The notes beneath the pieces were generated by a model. The model was not told the origin of the DNA, did not search any database, and worked only from the letters and a program-made list of their open reading frames with translations. The position numbers and the translations under genes are program-made. Source: Chthoniobacter flavus Ellin428 (GTDB lineage: Bacteria > Verrucomicrobiota > Verrucomicrobiia > Chthoniobacterales > Chthoniobacteraceae). From it: DNA of 64,000 bases. Shown piece after piece: positions 25,821 to 34,117 of this stretch (its first letter is position 1; each line of letters opens with the position of its first letter). The stretch is taken from positions 29,268 to 93,267 of the forward strand of contig NZ_ABVL01000024.1 of the NCBI RefSeq assembly GCF_000173075.1, read 5' to 3'.

Positions 25821-28010
25821 ATGCACAACACACCCCTACGTTCCCTCGTTTCAAGAATCCTTGGCTTTGGCACCGCCGCTCTTCTCGGGGCCGCAGCCTC
25901 CGCCTCCGCGGCCCAGGATGTCTGGGTTGGTTCGTCGGAGCTGTTTAGTGAGCCAATTTGGACTCCCCCTCTTCTTTTCGCACCCTTCAATAACTGGAGC
26001 ACCGGCAATCCTCCTCTGGCCTCGGAAGATGCGATTTTTCCCGGTGCCATCCCCACCTTTCCAATCTTCGCCTCGGCCCCACCGCCGGTGGATCAGTTTG
26101 CCAACGGAAAAACCATCTTCCTGCTTTCAATTCCCGCAAGCTTCGTTCCTCCGGGTTTCCCCGGTATCTTCCAACTGACAGCCAATAGTCTGACTTTCCA
26201 AAACAGCTATCGACTGATCGACATCAATACCATCACTCCCTTCGTCGGCCCCGGCTTTTCGTCCGCTCCGCTCTTGTTGAGCAGTGGGAACATCACCGTC
26301 GTCAAAGGTTCCACCGCGGAAATTGACTTCGGTCTCCAGAGTGTCAACAACACTATCACCAAACTCGGGCGCGGAACTCTGCTCCTCAACGGCGAGGTGT
26401 TTGGCAACCTCCTCGTCCGACAGGGAACGCTCGGCGTTGGTTCCACCCTGGCCTTCGATCCCACCACCTTCGCCATGAGCGAAACCCCGGGAACGCTCCG
26501 GGTCGATGGCAAGCTTACTCTCAAGAAGAACACCACCTTTGCCGTTCAACTCGCCTCGCCGACTTTCTATGGGCAAGTTCACGTCAACGGCTCCGCCAAT
26601 CTCGCCGGTACTCTATCCGTCAGCTACGCCAACGGCTTCGAAGTTCAGCGCGGACAAAGCTTCGACATCATTCACGCCGAAAATGGAGTCAATGGCCAAT
26701 TCAGTACCCTCACCGACTCGCATGCCACCGGCACGCTGCTGACACTCGGCGTCTCCTATCGCACCCATGACGTCTATCTGGAGATCCTGCAGGGCTCCTT
26801 CGCCAGCCTGCCCGATCTTACGCCCAACCAACTGTCTGTCGGCCGCGAACTCGACAACGTCGTCAACGACCACCGCGTTTCCACACTCATCGATCATCTC
26901 GACCGCCTGCAATTGAACGATGTGCCCAGCGCGCTCGACCGCATCGCACCGGAGGAATTGACCTCTATCTTCACCATGGGTGTCGCCGTGGACAAGGTGC
27001 AGGTGGATAACATCCAGCGCCGCAACGAGGAAATCCGCGCCGGTTCGAGCGGCTTTAGCGCCGCCGGACTCGCCATGCAGGGCACCGGTCCCGGATACAG
27101 CGGCACCTTTGGCATTAACACCGGAGTCGCCGGCCCGAACGGGAATGATGGCAAGGAAAGCAAAGAAATGAAGACGGTCGCTCCGGAGGAAAAGCGCTGG
27201 GGCATTTTCCTCAGCGGCACGGGCGAATGGCTGAGCGTGAATGACGACCGCAATGCGCGCGGCTACGATCTGAGCAGCGGTGGCTTCACGGTGGGCGTCG
27301 ACTACAAGGTGTGCCCGAACTTTGCCGTAGGTCTCAGCGCCGGCTACGTCGGCATCAGCACCGATCTCAACGACGGCGGCCGTGTCTCCGTCAATGGCGG
27401 CAAGCTCGGCCTCTACGCCACGACCTTTGTTGGCGGCTGGTATGCCGATGTGGCCGTCGATGGCGGCTACAGCAGCTACGACATGCACCGTGCAGGCTTC
27501 GAAGGCACCGCCCGCGGTTCGACCGATGGCGGCGATCTCAACGTGCTCTTCGGCACGGGCTACGACTTCAAGAAGGGCGCATTCACCTTCGGTCCCACGG
27601 CCTCCTTCAACTACACCTACGTCGGCATCGGCGGCTTCGACGAACGCGGCTCGCTGGCGCCTCTGCGCTTTGGTTCGCAAGGCCAGGACTCGCTGCGCTC
27701 CGCCTTCGGCTTCAAGGCCAGCTACGATTGCAAAGTCGGCGGCCTGGTTATCCGGCCGGAGATTCGCGCCGCGTGGCAGCATGAGTACGGCGACTCCGCC
27801 TACCAAATCGATTCCAGCTTCGCCAATGGCGCGGGCGGGGTCTTCGCGGTCAATGGGCCCAAGCTCGGTCGCGACAGCGCGCTGCTCGGCGCCGGTTTTG
27901 CCATCCAGTGCAGCGAGCGTTGCACGACCTACTTCTATTACGATGGTGAACTCGGCCGCACGAACTACCACTCCGCAGCGGTGACGGGCGGCGTGCGCTT
28001 CGCCTTCTAA
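25821..28010 (+). CDS. Autotransporter (type Va) with C-terminal beta-barrel
   Basis: Outer-membrane autotransporter of 729 residues. The signal peptide (about 1-32, AALLGAAASASA) is followed by a passenger rich in Ser/Thr/Asn beta-strand repeats. Autotransporter-associated-strand-like text reads TKLGRGTLLLNGEVFGNLLVRQGTLG, and further on comes SANLAGTLSVSYANGF. A helical junction (about 330-400) leads to the barrel (about 455-729), which starts KRWGIFLSGTGEWLSV. The barrel ends in alternating strands and the terminal motif TGGVRFAF, with Phe last as required for BAM recognition. No protease or adhesin motif is seen in the passenger. It stands alone between a long leader and a strong terminator. 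Confidence 0.9.
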   Translation: MHNTPLRSLVSRILGFGTAALLGAAASASAAQDVWVGSSELFSEPIWTPPLLFAPFNNWSTGNPPLASEDAIFPGAIPTFPIFASAPPPVDQFANGKTIFLLSIPASFVPPGFPGIFQLTANSLTFQNSYRLIDINTITPFVGPGFSSAPLLLSSGNITVVKGSTAEIDFGLQSVNNTITKLGRGTLLLNGEVFGNLLVRQGTLGVGSTLAFDPTTFAMSETPGTLRVDGKLTLKKNTTFAVQLASPTFYGQVHVNGSANLAGTLSVSYANGFEVQRGQSFDIIHAENGVNGQFSTLTDSHATGTLLTLGVSYRTHDVYLEILQGSFASLPDLTPNQLSVGRELDNVVNDHRVSTLIDHLDRLQLNDVPSALDRIAPEELTSIFTMGVAVDKVQVDNIQRRNEEIRAGSSGFSAAGLAMQGTGPGYSGTFGINTGVAGPNGNDGKESKEMKTVAPEEKRWGIFLSGTGEWLSVNDDRNARGYDLSSGGFTVGVDYKVCPNFAVGLSAGYVGISTDLNDGGRVSVNGGKLGLYATTFVGGWYADVAVDGGYSSYDMHRAGFEGTARGSTDGGDLNVLFGTGYDFKKGAFTFGPTASFNYTYVGIGGFDERGSLAPLRFGSQGQDSLRSAFGFKASYDCKVGGLVIRPEIRAAWQHEYGDSAYQIDSSFANGAGGVFAVNGPKLGRDSALLGAGFAIQCSERCTTYFYYDGELGRTNYHSAAVTGGVRFAF

Positions 28011-28034
28011 AAGAGACAGCCTGCAATCTACAAC

Positions 28035-28079
28035 GGCGCCGGCGTCGCGGATATTCCGTGGCGCCGGCGCCTTCTTTTT
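28035..28079 (+). terminator. Rho-independent terminator after the autotransporter
   Basis: GGCGCCGGCG (28035-28044) pairs perfectly with CGCCGGCGCC (28062-28071), followed at once by TTCTTTTT (28072-28079). It lies 25 bases after the stop codon and is the clearest intrinsic terminator in the window. Confidence 0.85.
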
Positions 28080-28085
28080 GGAACG

Positions 28086-28616
28086 ATGGTCATCTCACCT
28101 TCGATGACCACCGGCCTCTTTCTCACCCGATCGTTCATCTGGCTTGCCCTGATCGCCTATGCGCTTGCGATCGGCTTGATGATTCTGTCGCCAGAACATC
28201 CCGGCTGGCGGCTTCGCGCCCGCAGCGTCTGGACATTCGGCTGCATCGCCTTTCTCGCGCATGTGCTCTGCGCTTTCGCCTATTTCCACCACTGGAGCCA
28301 CACGGAAGCGTATCGGGAAACGGCGCGGCAGACCGCCGCGCTCACCGGCCGAGCCTGGGGCGGCGGCATCTATTTCAACTATCTCCTCGCCGCTCTCTGG
28401 ATCGCCGACGTGTCCTGGTGGTGGCTCGCGCCGCAGAGCTTCGACCGCCGTCCGCGATGGCTGGCCATCGCATGGCACGTCTTCTTTTTCTTCATGGTCT
28501 TCAACGGCACCATCGTCTTCGGCCATGGCCCGGTGCGCGTACTCGGCGTCGATATCTGCTTGGTCCCCATCGCCTGCTGGTGGTACCGACGGCGGCACCT
28601 GACTGTTGTCCGTTGA
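28086..28616 (+). CDS. Small polytopic membrane protein, unrecognised
   Basis: A 176-residue protein with four to five hydrophobic helices (for example FIWLALIAYALAIGLMIL, SVWTFGCIAFLAHVLCAFAYF and WHVFFFFMVFNGTIVFG). A conserved-looking inside or outside stretch reads HHWSHTEAYRETARQTAAL, with several His residues that might bind a metal or haem. It ends basic (YRRRHLTVVR). I do not recognise a family. An alternative ATG six codons in (28104) is equally possible. It follows the terminator closely, so its own promoter must lie in or near the short spacer. The next gene downstream is also a membrane protein. Confidence 0.6.
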   Translation: MVISPSMTTGLFLTRSFIWLALIAYALAIGLMILSPEHPGWRLRARSVWTFGCIAFLAHVLCAFAYFHHWSHTEAYRETARQTAALTGRAWGGGIYFNYLLAALWIADVSWWWLAPQSFDRRPRWLAIAWHVFFFFMVFNGTIVFGHGPVRVLGVDICLVPIACWWYRRRHLTVVR

Positions 28617-28704
28617 TGCCCGAACCCTGGCTTTCGGCAACCGGACACTAAGAGCTTCGCTCGCCGCCTATTGATTGGCAGAATCGACGTGCCCCCTTTC
28701 CCCC

Positions 28705-29346
28705 ATGGCTCTCTTCCAACTCGATCCTGCCAGCATCGTGGCGCGCGTGCGTGGTTCCGACAAAACCGTGTCGCTCCCTTCGCTCACCTCATCAGTCGTG
28801 CGCGGTATCATCGGCTTCACCATCCTGAGCATCCTCGGGTTTCTGCCGTGGCCGATCATGGATCGCTGGTTCTCGCATCCGACTGAAGTCGGTCTCTACA
28901 TCGCCTGCACCGCAGTCTTCATCGGACTCAGCGGTCCGTGCCTGCATCGTCTCATTATCGGTCCCGGCTCGCTCTCGCGCTTCTATCAACTCTTCGCTCT
29001 CGCTTTCATCGCCTACGCGGTCCTCTGGGTCGCTTTCTGGATGGGATTGCGCGGCAATGCCGGGGAAATCGCCGGCCTTCTCGGCGGGACGGCAGCGATG
29101 GGACTCATACTCGCTTTCGCCTTCGGCGTCCCGGGCACCGCTCCCAAGGTCGTCCTCGCACTTTTTCTCCTTAATGGCATCGGCTACTACGCCGGCGGCA
29201 AGATCGAGGGCAAACTCGGCGTCGATCATCGCCTCGCTGCCATGTTCCTCTGGGGTGCCTGCTACGGCATCGGTTTCGGCGCCGGACTCGGTACCGCATT
29301 CCATCTCTGCCAGAAGCGCGCCCGCGCTCTGCTGCGCCAATCCTGA
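28705..29346 (+). CDS. Polytopic membrane protein, unrecognised
   Basis: A 213-residue protein with six likely membrane helices and no signal peptide. A short cytosolic lead (LFQLDPASIVARVRGSDKT) precedes GIIGFTILSILGFLPWPI, IACTAVFIGLSGPCLHRLI, FALAFIAYAVLWVAFWMG, MGLILAFAFGVPG and a C-terminal Gly-rich helix ending GAGLGTAFHLCQKRARALL. I recognise no family. ATG 28705 follows CCCTTTCCCCC and is chosen over an in-frame TTG at 28675. The downstream hydrolase begins six bases after its stop, so the two are probably co-transcribed. Confidence 0.65.
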   Translation: MALFQLDPASIVARVRGSDKTVSLPSLTSSVVRGIIGFTILSILGFLPWPIMDRWFSHPTEVGLYIACTAVFIGLSGPCLHRLIIGPGSLSRFYQLFALAFIAYAVLWVAFWMGLRGNAGEIAGLLGGTAAMGLILAFAFGVPGTAPKVVLALFLLNGIGYYAGGKIEGKLGVDHRLAAMFLWGACYGIGFGAGLGTAFHLCQKRARALLRQS

Positions 29347-29352
29347 TCCCCC

Positions 29353-30342
29353 ATGAAAACGTTACGTTATCTATTTCTGTCGGCCCTCACGGCCATTGCG
29401 CTGCAATACCCCACTTTCGCTGCCGAAGAGTCGACGCCCTCGTTTCAAGTCCGCCCGGTCACCATCTGGAGCGATGGTACCCGCATGGCCGGTGACTTGT
29501 ATGTCCCGAAAGATTTGCCGGAAGGCGAGAGGCGCGCGGCCATTCTGTTTTGTGCGGGCACCGGCGGGACGAAGAAAAACAACGGCGCCCTCTACGGTGC
29601 ACGTTTTGCCCGGGAAGGTTTTGTTGTGCTCGCCTTCGACTATCGCGGTTGGGGGGAGAGCGATGCCAAACTCATGCTCACGGAGCCGATGCCGAAACCT
29701 GATGAAAAAGGCGAGGTCACGGTGAAAGCCCGGGCGATCCGATGGCAGATGGATCTCGCCGACCAAACGCTCGACATCCGCTGCGCACTCAGTTTTCTCG
29801 CCGGCGAACCCTGTGTGGACGCCGGGCGGATCGGCATTTTCGGCACCAGCTATGGCGGTGGCTTGGTCACGTGGGTGGCTGGCAACGACCCGCGGGTGAA
29901 ATGCCTCGTCGCCCAAGTTCCGGGCATGGGCGGCGGACGCGGACCAGCCGCGCAAAAGTACGCCAGCGACCTCGCCGTGAAACAGGCGCGTGGCGAAACG
30001 GAACCAGTGCCCATTGAAACCGGAAAGCTCACCGGCAAGATGGCTGCCTATCCTCAAATGCGCGTGAACCCGGCCAAGGGCATTGGTTACAGCGCGTTCG
30101 AGGCGGCCGCGAAAATCAAGGCACCCACGATGATCCTGGTGGCAGAAAAGGAAGAGCTCATGAACAACGCCGACAACGGCAAACGCGTTTTCGACATCCT
30201 GCAGGAAAATCACGTGCCCACGGAATATCACGTCCTGCCCGGTATCACGCATTACGGCGTTTATCGCGATGCTTTTGCCGAGGCCACGCAGTTGGAGACG
30301 GCGTGGTTCACGAAGTATCTCGCGCCGTATCCGGCCAACTAG
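29353..30342 (+). CDS. Secreted alpha/beta hydrolase (dienelactone-hydrolase/prolyl-oligopeptidase-like)
   Basis: Exported serine hydrolase of 329 residues. A signal peptide (1-24) is followed by the core VVLAFDYRGWGESD, nucleophile elbow GTSYGGG (Ser166), acid region LVAEKEELMNN and catalytic His in PGITHYGVY. The fold resembles the X-Pro dipeptidyl-peptidase/DLH-type S15-like hydrolases. The natural ester or amide is unknown. It sits six bases after a membrane protein and 21 bases before the serine hydrolase/DUF4185-like fusion, so a three-gene unit 28705-32427 is likely. Confidence 0.85.
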   Translation: MKTLRYLFLSALTAIALQYPTFAAEESTPSFQVRPVTIWSDGTRMAGDLYVPKDLPEGERRAAILFCAGTGGTKKNNGALYGARFAREGFVVLAFDYRGWGESDAKLMLTEPMPKPDEKGEVTVKARAIRWQMDLADQTLDIRCALSFLAGEPCVDAGRIGIFGTSYGGGLVTWVAGNDPRVKCLVAQVPGMGGGRGPAAQKYASDLAVKQARGETEPVPIETGKLTGKMAAYPQMRVNPAKGIGYSAFEAAAKIKAPTMILVAEKEELMNNADNGKRVFDILQENHVPTEYHVLPGITHYGVYRDAFAEATQLETAWFTKYLAPYPAN

Positions 30343-30363
30343 CTTGTCTCCATTTCCGCCGAC

Positions 30364-32427
30364 ATGAAGCGTCTCCTCCTCACCCTGCTCCTCGGCGCCA
30401 CGCAGCTAGGCTGCGGTTTCATTAGCCGATCCGCGGCCGCGGAGTTTCCGGGCAAGATCTGGTCCGTCGCTACGCCCGCGGAACTGGGGCTCGATGAAAC
30501 GAAGCTCGCGCAAGCCCGCGATTATGCGCTCACCGCCGGCGGCTCGGGTTGCATCATCTATCACGGCAAGCTGGTCATGGAGTGGGGCGACCAGGCAGCG
30601 CTCTACGATCTTAAATCCTCGAGCAAAGCCATCGGCGTCACTGCGCTGGGGCTCGCGCTCAAGGACGGGCTCGTGCATCTCGATGATCCGGCGAAGAAAT
30701 ATCATCCGACCTTCGGCACGCCGCCGGATGCCAACGCCCAGACCGACTGGCTCGAGAAGATCACGCTGCGCAATCTGGCCACGCAAACCGCGGGCTTCGA
30801 AAAACCGGGCGGCTACGAAAAGCTCGTCTTCGCTCCCGGCACCGCCTGGCTCTACAGCGATGGCGGTCCCAACTGGCTCGCCGAGTGTCTCACCCTCGCT
30901 TATCACCGCGACCTCAACGACGTGATGTTCGAGCGCGTGTTCACACCCATCGGTGTCACGCCCGCAGACCTCAAGTGGCGCAAGAACGCGTATCGCCCCG
31001 AATTCATCGAAGGCATCAAGCGCCGCGAGTTTGGTTCCGGTTTCAGTGCGAATGTGCAGGCCATGGCGCGCCTCGGCTATCTTTACCTCCGGGAAGGCTG
31101 GTGGAATGGCGAACTCATCCTGCCGCACAGTTTCATCGAAGCCGTGCGGACCACTTCCCCCGAGGTGAAGAAACTTCCGGTGCGCGATCCGGAGTTGCAC
31201 GGCAACGCCTCCCAACACTACGGCCTCCTCTGGTGGAACAATAGCGACGGCACCATCGCCGGTCTGCCGCGTGATGCTTATTGGTCGTGGGGTCTTTTCG
31301 ATAGCTTCATCCTCGTCGTGCCCAGCCTCGACCTCGTCGCCACTCGCGCCGGCAAATCCTGGCCGCGCCAGGCCGGAGGCGGCCACTACGATCCGCTCAA
31401 GCCTTTCTTCGAGCCCATCGCTGCGGCAGTGAAAGCCTCCGCTCCCGCGAGCACGGCGCCGCTGCCGCCCAGTCCCGTGATTGCGGAAATCCAATGGGCG
31501 CCGAAAGCCTCCATTCTTCATCTGGCCAAGGGCAGCGACAACTGGCCGCTCACCTGGGCCGATGACGGAGCCATGTATACCGCCTACGGCGATGGCAACG
31601 GCTTCGAGCCTTTCGTCCCGCACAAACTCAGCATGGGGTTCGCCAAGGTGCTGGGCGATGCAGACGCTCCGCAAGGCATCAACCTCCCCTCCCCGACTTT
31701 CGACACCGTGGGCGACGGCAAAAAGGGCCGCAAAGCCTGCGGCATCCTCATGGTCGACGGCACCCTCTATGCCCTCGCCCGCAATCTGGCCAATGCCCAG
31801 CTTGCCTGGTCGACCGATCACGGCGCCACGTGGACCTGGGCGGATTGGAAATTCACCGAGAGCTTCGGCTGTCCGACTTTCTTGAACTTCGGCCAGAACT
31901 ACGGCGGCGCTCGCGATCACTTTGTCTACATCGTCTCGCCAGACGCCGACACCGCCTATCAGCGGGCCGACCGAGTCGTGCTCGCCCGGGTGCCGATGGA
32001 CAAAGTCCGTGACCGCGGTGCTTACGAATTTTTCGTCAACACGGACGCGAACGGCAACGCAACGTGGTCTTCCGATATCAAACAGCGCGGCGGAATTTTC
32101 ACCGCTGCCGGGCAATGTTATCGCCTCGGTTTCACATACAACGCGGGCCTGAAACGCTATCTCCTTTGCATGACCGGCGCCGGCAACGACACGCGTTTCG
32201 CCGGTGGCTTCGGCGTCTACGATGCTCCGGAGCCGTGGGGCCCGTGGACCACGGCCTTCCACACCGACTCTTGGGACACCGGCCCTGGGGAATCCTCGAG
32301 CCTCCCGACCAAATGGATGAGCGCTGACGGTCGCACCGTCCATTTCGTCTTCTCCTGCAACGATTCCTTTTCTGTCCGCCGTGGGGAAATCATCCTGCGC
32401 AGTCCAGCGAGCAACTCCGCTCATTGA
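30364..32427 (+). CDS. Beta-lactamase-like serine hydrolase fused to a DUF4185-like domain
   Basis: Exported two-domain protein of 687 residues. After a signal peptide (1-25), residues about 35-355 form a class C beta-lactamase/esterase EstB-type fold with the SxxK motif Ser85-Lys88 in LKSSSKAIG. The YxN-equivalent is WLYSDGGPN. The final KTG-type strand is not obvious. A Pro/Ala linker (SAPASTAPLPPSP) leads to a C-terminal half (about 375-680) resembling DUF4185 beta-propeller-like proteins (SDNWPLTWADDGAMYTAYGDG; YLLCMTGAGNDTRFAGGFGVYDAPEPWGPW). Serine hydrolase and glycan-binding or glycosidase-like parts in one chain suggest action on an ester-decorated polysaccharide. This is inference. 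Confidence 0.8.
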   Translation: MKRLLLTLLLGATQLGCGFISRSAAAEFPGKIWSVATPAELGLDETKLAQARDYALTAGGSGCIIYHGKLVMEWGDQAALYDLKSSSKAIGVTALGLALKDGLVHLDDPAKKYHPTFGTPPDANAQTDWLEKITLRNLATQTAGFEKPGGYEKLVFAPGTAWLYSDGGPNWLAECLTLAYHRDLNDVMFERVFTPIGVTPADLKWRKNAYRPEFIEGIKRREFGSGFSANVQAMARLGYLYLREGWWNGELILPHSFIEAVRTTSPEVKKLPVRDPELHGNASQHYGLLWWNNSDGTIAGLPRDAYWSWGLFDSFILVVPSLDLVATRAGKSWPRQAGGGHYDPLKPFFEPIAAAVKASAPASTAPLPPSPVIAEIQWAPKASILHLAKGSDNWPLTWADDGAMYTAYGDGNGFEPFVPHKLSMGFAKVLGDADAPQGINLPSPTFDTVGDGKKGRKACGILMVDGTLYALARNLANAQLAWSTDHGATWTWADWKFTESFGCPTFLNFGQNYGGARDHFVYIVSPDADTAYQRADRVVLARVPMDKVRDRGAYEFFVNTDANGNATWSSDIKQRGGIFTAAGQCYRLGFTYNAGLKRYLLCMTGAGNDTRFAGGFGVYDAPEPWGPWTTAFHTDSWDTGPGESSSLPTKWMSADGRTVHFVFSCNDSFSVRRGEIILRSPASNSAH

Positions 32428-32502
32428 GGCCAACCCAAGGCGAAAAGTAGCCGGCGGTGTTTTCTGCTGGTGCGGATCACGGTGAATCATTCCAATCTCC
32501 CC

Positions 32503-33231
32503 ATGCATTCCCTCCGTTCGTTCCTCCGTTTCGGCGTTGTCGCCGTTTGCCTCCTCACAGTTTCCGCGATCTTCGCGCAAGCGCCGAAACCCGAAAAGGG
32601 CGGAGAGAAAAAGAAAGATGCTTCGCTCGCGCCCGTCGAGGATGTTGCCGGGCTGCCCCGCGTCTTGCTCATCGGGGACTCCATCTCGATGGGCTACACG
32701 ATTCCAACGCGCGATTTGCTCAAAGGCGTGGCGAATGTCCATCGCATCCCCGTCAACGGCAACTCGAGCGACGTCGGCCTGAAGAGTCTCACCAACTGGC
32801 TGGCGACCGACGGCGCGGACAAGAAATGGGACGTGATCCATTTCAACTGGGGCCTGCACGACCTGAAGCATTGGAAGGACGGCAAGCTCGATCCCACCGG
32901 CCCGCAAGTGAACCCGGTGGAGCAATACGAGAAGAACCTCCACGAGATCGTTGAGCAGTTGAAAAAGACCGGCGCGAAGCTCATTTTCGCCACGACGACG
33001 CCGGTGCCGGAAGGCACGGTCGGCCGCGTGGCCAAGGATGAAGTCGCTTACAACGAAGCGGCCTTGCGCGTGATGAAATCCGAGGGGGTCGCTGTCGATG
33101 ACCTGCACGCTCTTGCTGAATCAAAACTCGCCGAGATTCAGCTTTCGAAAAACGTCCATTTCTCGGGGCCCGGCTACAAGGTCCTCGCGGCGCAAGTGGC
33201 CGCCTCGATCAAGTCCGCGCTCGGCAAATAG
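32503..33231 (+). CDS. Secreted SGNH/GDSL hydrolase
   Basis: Exported SGNH-fold esterase of 242 residues. A signal peptide (to about residue 25, AIFAQ) is followed by block I LLIGDSISMGY with catalytic Ser60, block II Gly in NGNSSDVG, block III HFNWGLHDLK with Asn, and block V VHFSGPGYKVLA in which the His serves as base. Such enzymes often remove acetyl groups from polysaccharides. ATG 32503 (after CAATCTCCCC) is preferred over an in-frame non-ATG start at 32470. The neighbouring secreted hydrolases suggest glycan degradation, but there is no tight operon. Confidence 0.85.
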   Translation: MHSLRSFLRFGVVAVCLLTVSAIFAQAPKPEKGGEKKKDASLAPVEDVAGLPRVLLIGDSISMGYTIPTRDLLKGVANVHRIPVNGNSSDVGLKSLTNWLATDGADKKWDVIHFNWGLHDLKHWKDGKLDPTGPQVNPVEQYEKNLHEIVEQLKKTGAKLIFATTTPVPEGTVGRVAKDEVAYNEAALRVMKSEGVAVDDLHALAESKLAEIQLSKNVHFSGPGYKVLAAQVAASIKSALGK

Positions 33232-33287
33232 CCGAACCGCAAGGGACACGCTCTCACTTTTCCGTTGGTAAAGGCGGCAGGAAGATT

Positions 33288-33316
33288 GGGGAAACGCGCA
33301 GGAGCGCGTCCCTCCG
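33288..33316. repeat. Dispersed 28-base repeat, copy 1 (minus orientation)
   Basis: Reading on the minus strand, CGGAGGGACGCGCTCCTGCG continues CGTTTCCCC. The same sequence with two differences and one length change occurs in plus orientation at 55807-55834. It lies at the 3' edge between two convergent genes. Confidence 0.7.
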
Positions 33317-33317
33317 T

Positions 33318-34076
33318 TTACTGCAAATTTTCGCACTCGCACTGAAGGTTCCACACCTTCACGTCATCCACCCACGCGGATTTGTTCACGGCCAGCGTGA
33401 TCATCCGCTTGGTCGGATGCCCGATGCCCGGTGATTTGAATTCACCGATCGGCTTGTTATCGACTGTCGCCCGCATCACATCACCATCGATCACCACGAG
33501 CAGCGTGTGCCATTCGCCGGCGGTGAGATCGACCGGGAAATTCTTCGCCTTGCTCCGCAGCAGGGCCAGAAACTCGGGCGATTTGTCGCCGGCCAATTGC
33601 CGTTCATGGTTCGCGTTGTCCATGTTGCCGGTTTTCGAATCGATCAAGGTGAGATTCTTCAAGGTGACGTGGGCGAGACAGAGATGCCCGGCGTGCACGG
33701 TCTTCAATTCGCGATCGACAAAATCGAGACCGAGATCATCGCCGGCCTCCAGCTTGAAGCGCAACCGCACCGCGCCATCCTTGAAAGCCGCGTCATGAAA
33801 AATGGCCACGCCGTGATCGGCAATCGCCGCCTTGGTAACATGCAAAGCACCATCCTCGAGGGAGGCCTGTTTCGTACCTTTCGCCCGCCACGCACTATTC
33901 GTCGTCCAGCCGTTGCCCACCTCTTCCTTGTCAGGCGTCGATTCATGGCGATTGAAATCATCCTGAAAAAGCGCGGTGCCGTTTTCCCGCACGTAGGCGT
34001 CATCGTCGAAAGCCATCGCTGAGCCGGCGAAAAGGAAAAGCGGAAGAAGCGCGAGCGTGGGAAGGAACGGTTTCAT
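33318..34076 (-). CDS. Secreted DUF1080-like (concanavalin/laminin-fold) protein
   Basis: Exported protein of 252 residues with a signal peptide (1-22, GSAMA). It has a jelly-roll fold related to DUF1080/3-keto-disaccharide hydrolase proteins that are expanded in PVC bacteria. The start LFQDDFNRHESTPDKEEVGNGWT, the middle LKNLTLIDSKTGNM and the strand GEWHTLLVVIDGDVMRATVDNKPIGEF are typical. The end AVNKSAWVDDVKVWNL is the last strand. It probably binds or cleaves a glycan. The enzyme assignment is weak because catalytic residues are not defined. Stop at 33318 adjoins a dispersed repeat. Confidence 0.75.
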   Translation of the reverse strand: MKPFLPTLALLPLFLFAGSAMAFDDDAYVRENGTALFQDDFNRHESTPDKEEVGNGWTTNSAWRAKGTKQASLEDGALHVTKAAIADHGVAIFHDAAFKDGAVRLRFKLEAGDDLGLDFVDRELKTVHAGHLCLAHVTLKNLTLIDSKTGNMDNANHERQLAGDKSPEFLALLRSKAKNFPVDLTAGEWHTLLVVIDGDVMRATVDNKPIGEFKSPGIGHPTKRMITLAVNKSAWVDDVKVWNLQCECENLQ

Positions 34077-34117
34077 TGCAAGGCGGGTAGTTTAGGCAGG
34101 ATGTTCCTGGTATCCAC

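Noticed and set aside
28601..28650. Further heptamer inverted repeat after the 176-residue membrane protein
   Set aside because: Some pairing of TGTCCGTTG with CAACCGGACA exists, but too few units to place it in the class with confidence.
30406..33108. Very long minus-strand open frame (about 900 codons) opposite the serine hydrolase and SGNH genes
   Set aside because: Its product lacks motifs and is Ala/Arg/Val-rich noise from GC-rich codon complement; the plus-strand proteins have clear signal peptides and motifs.
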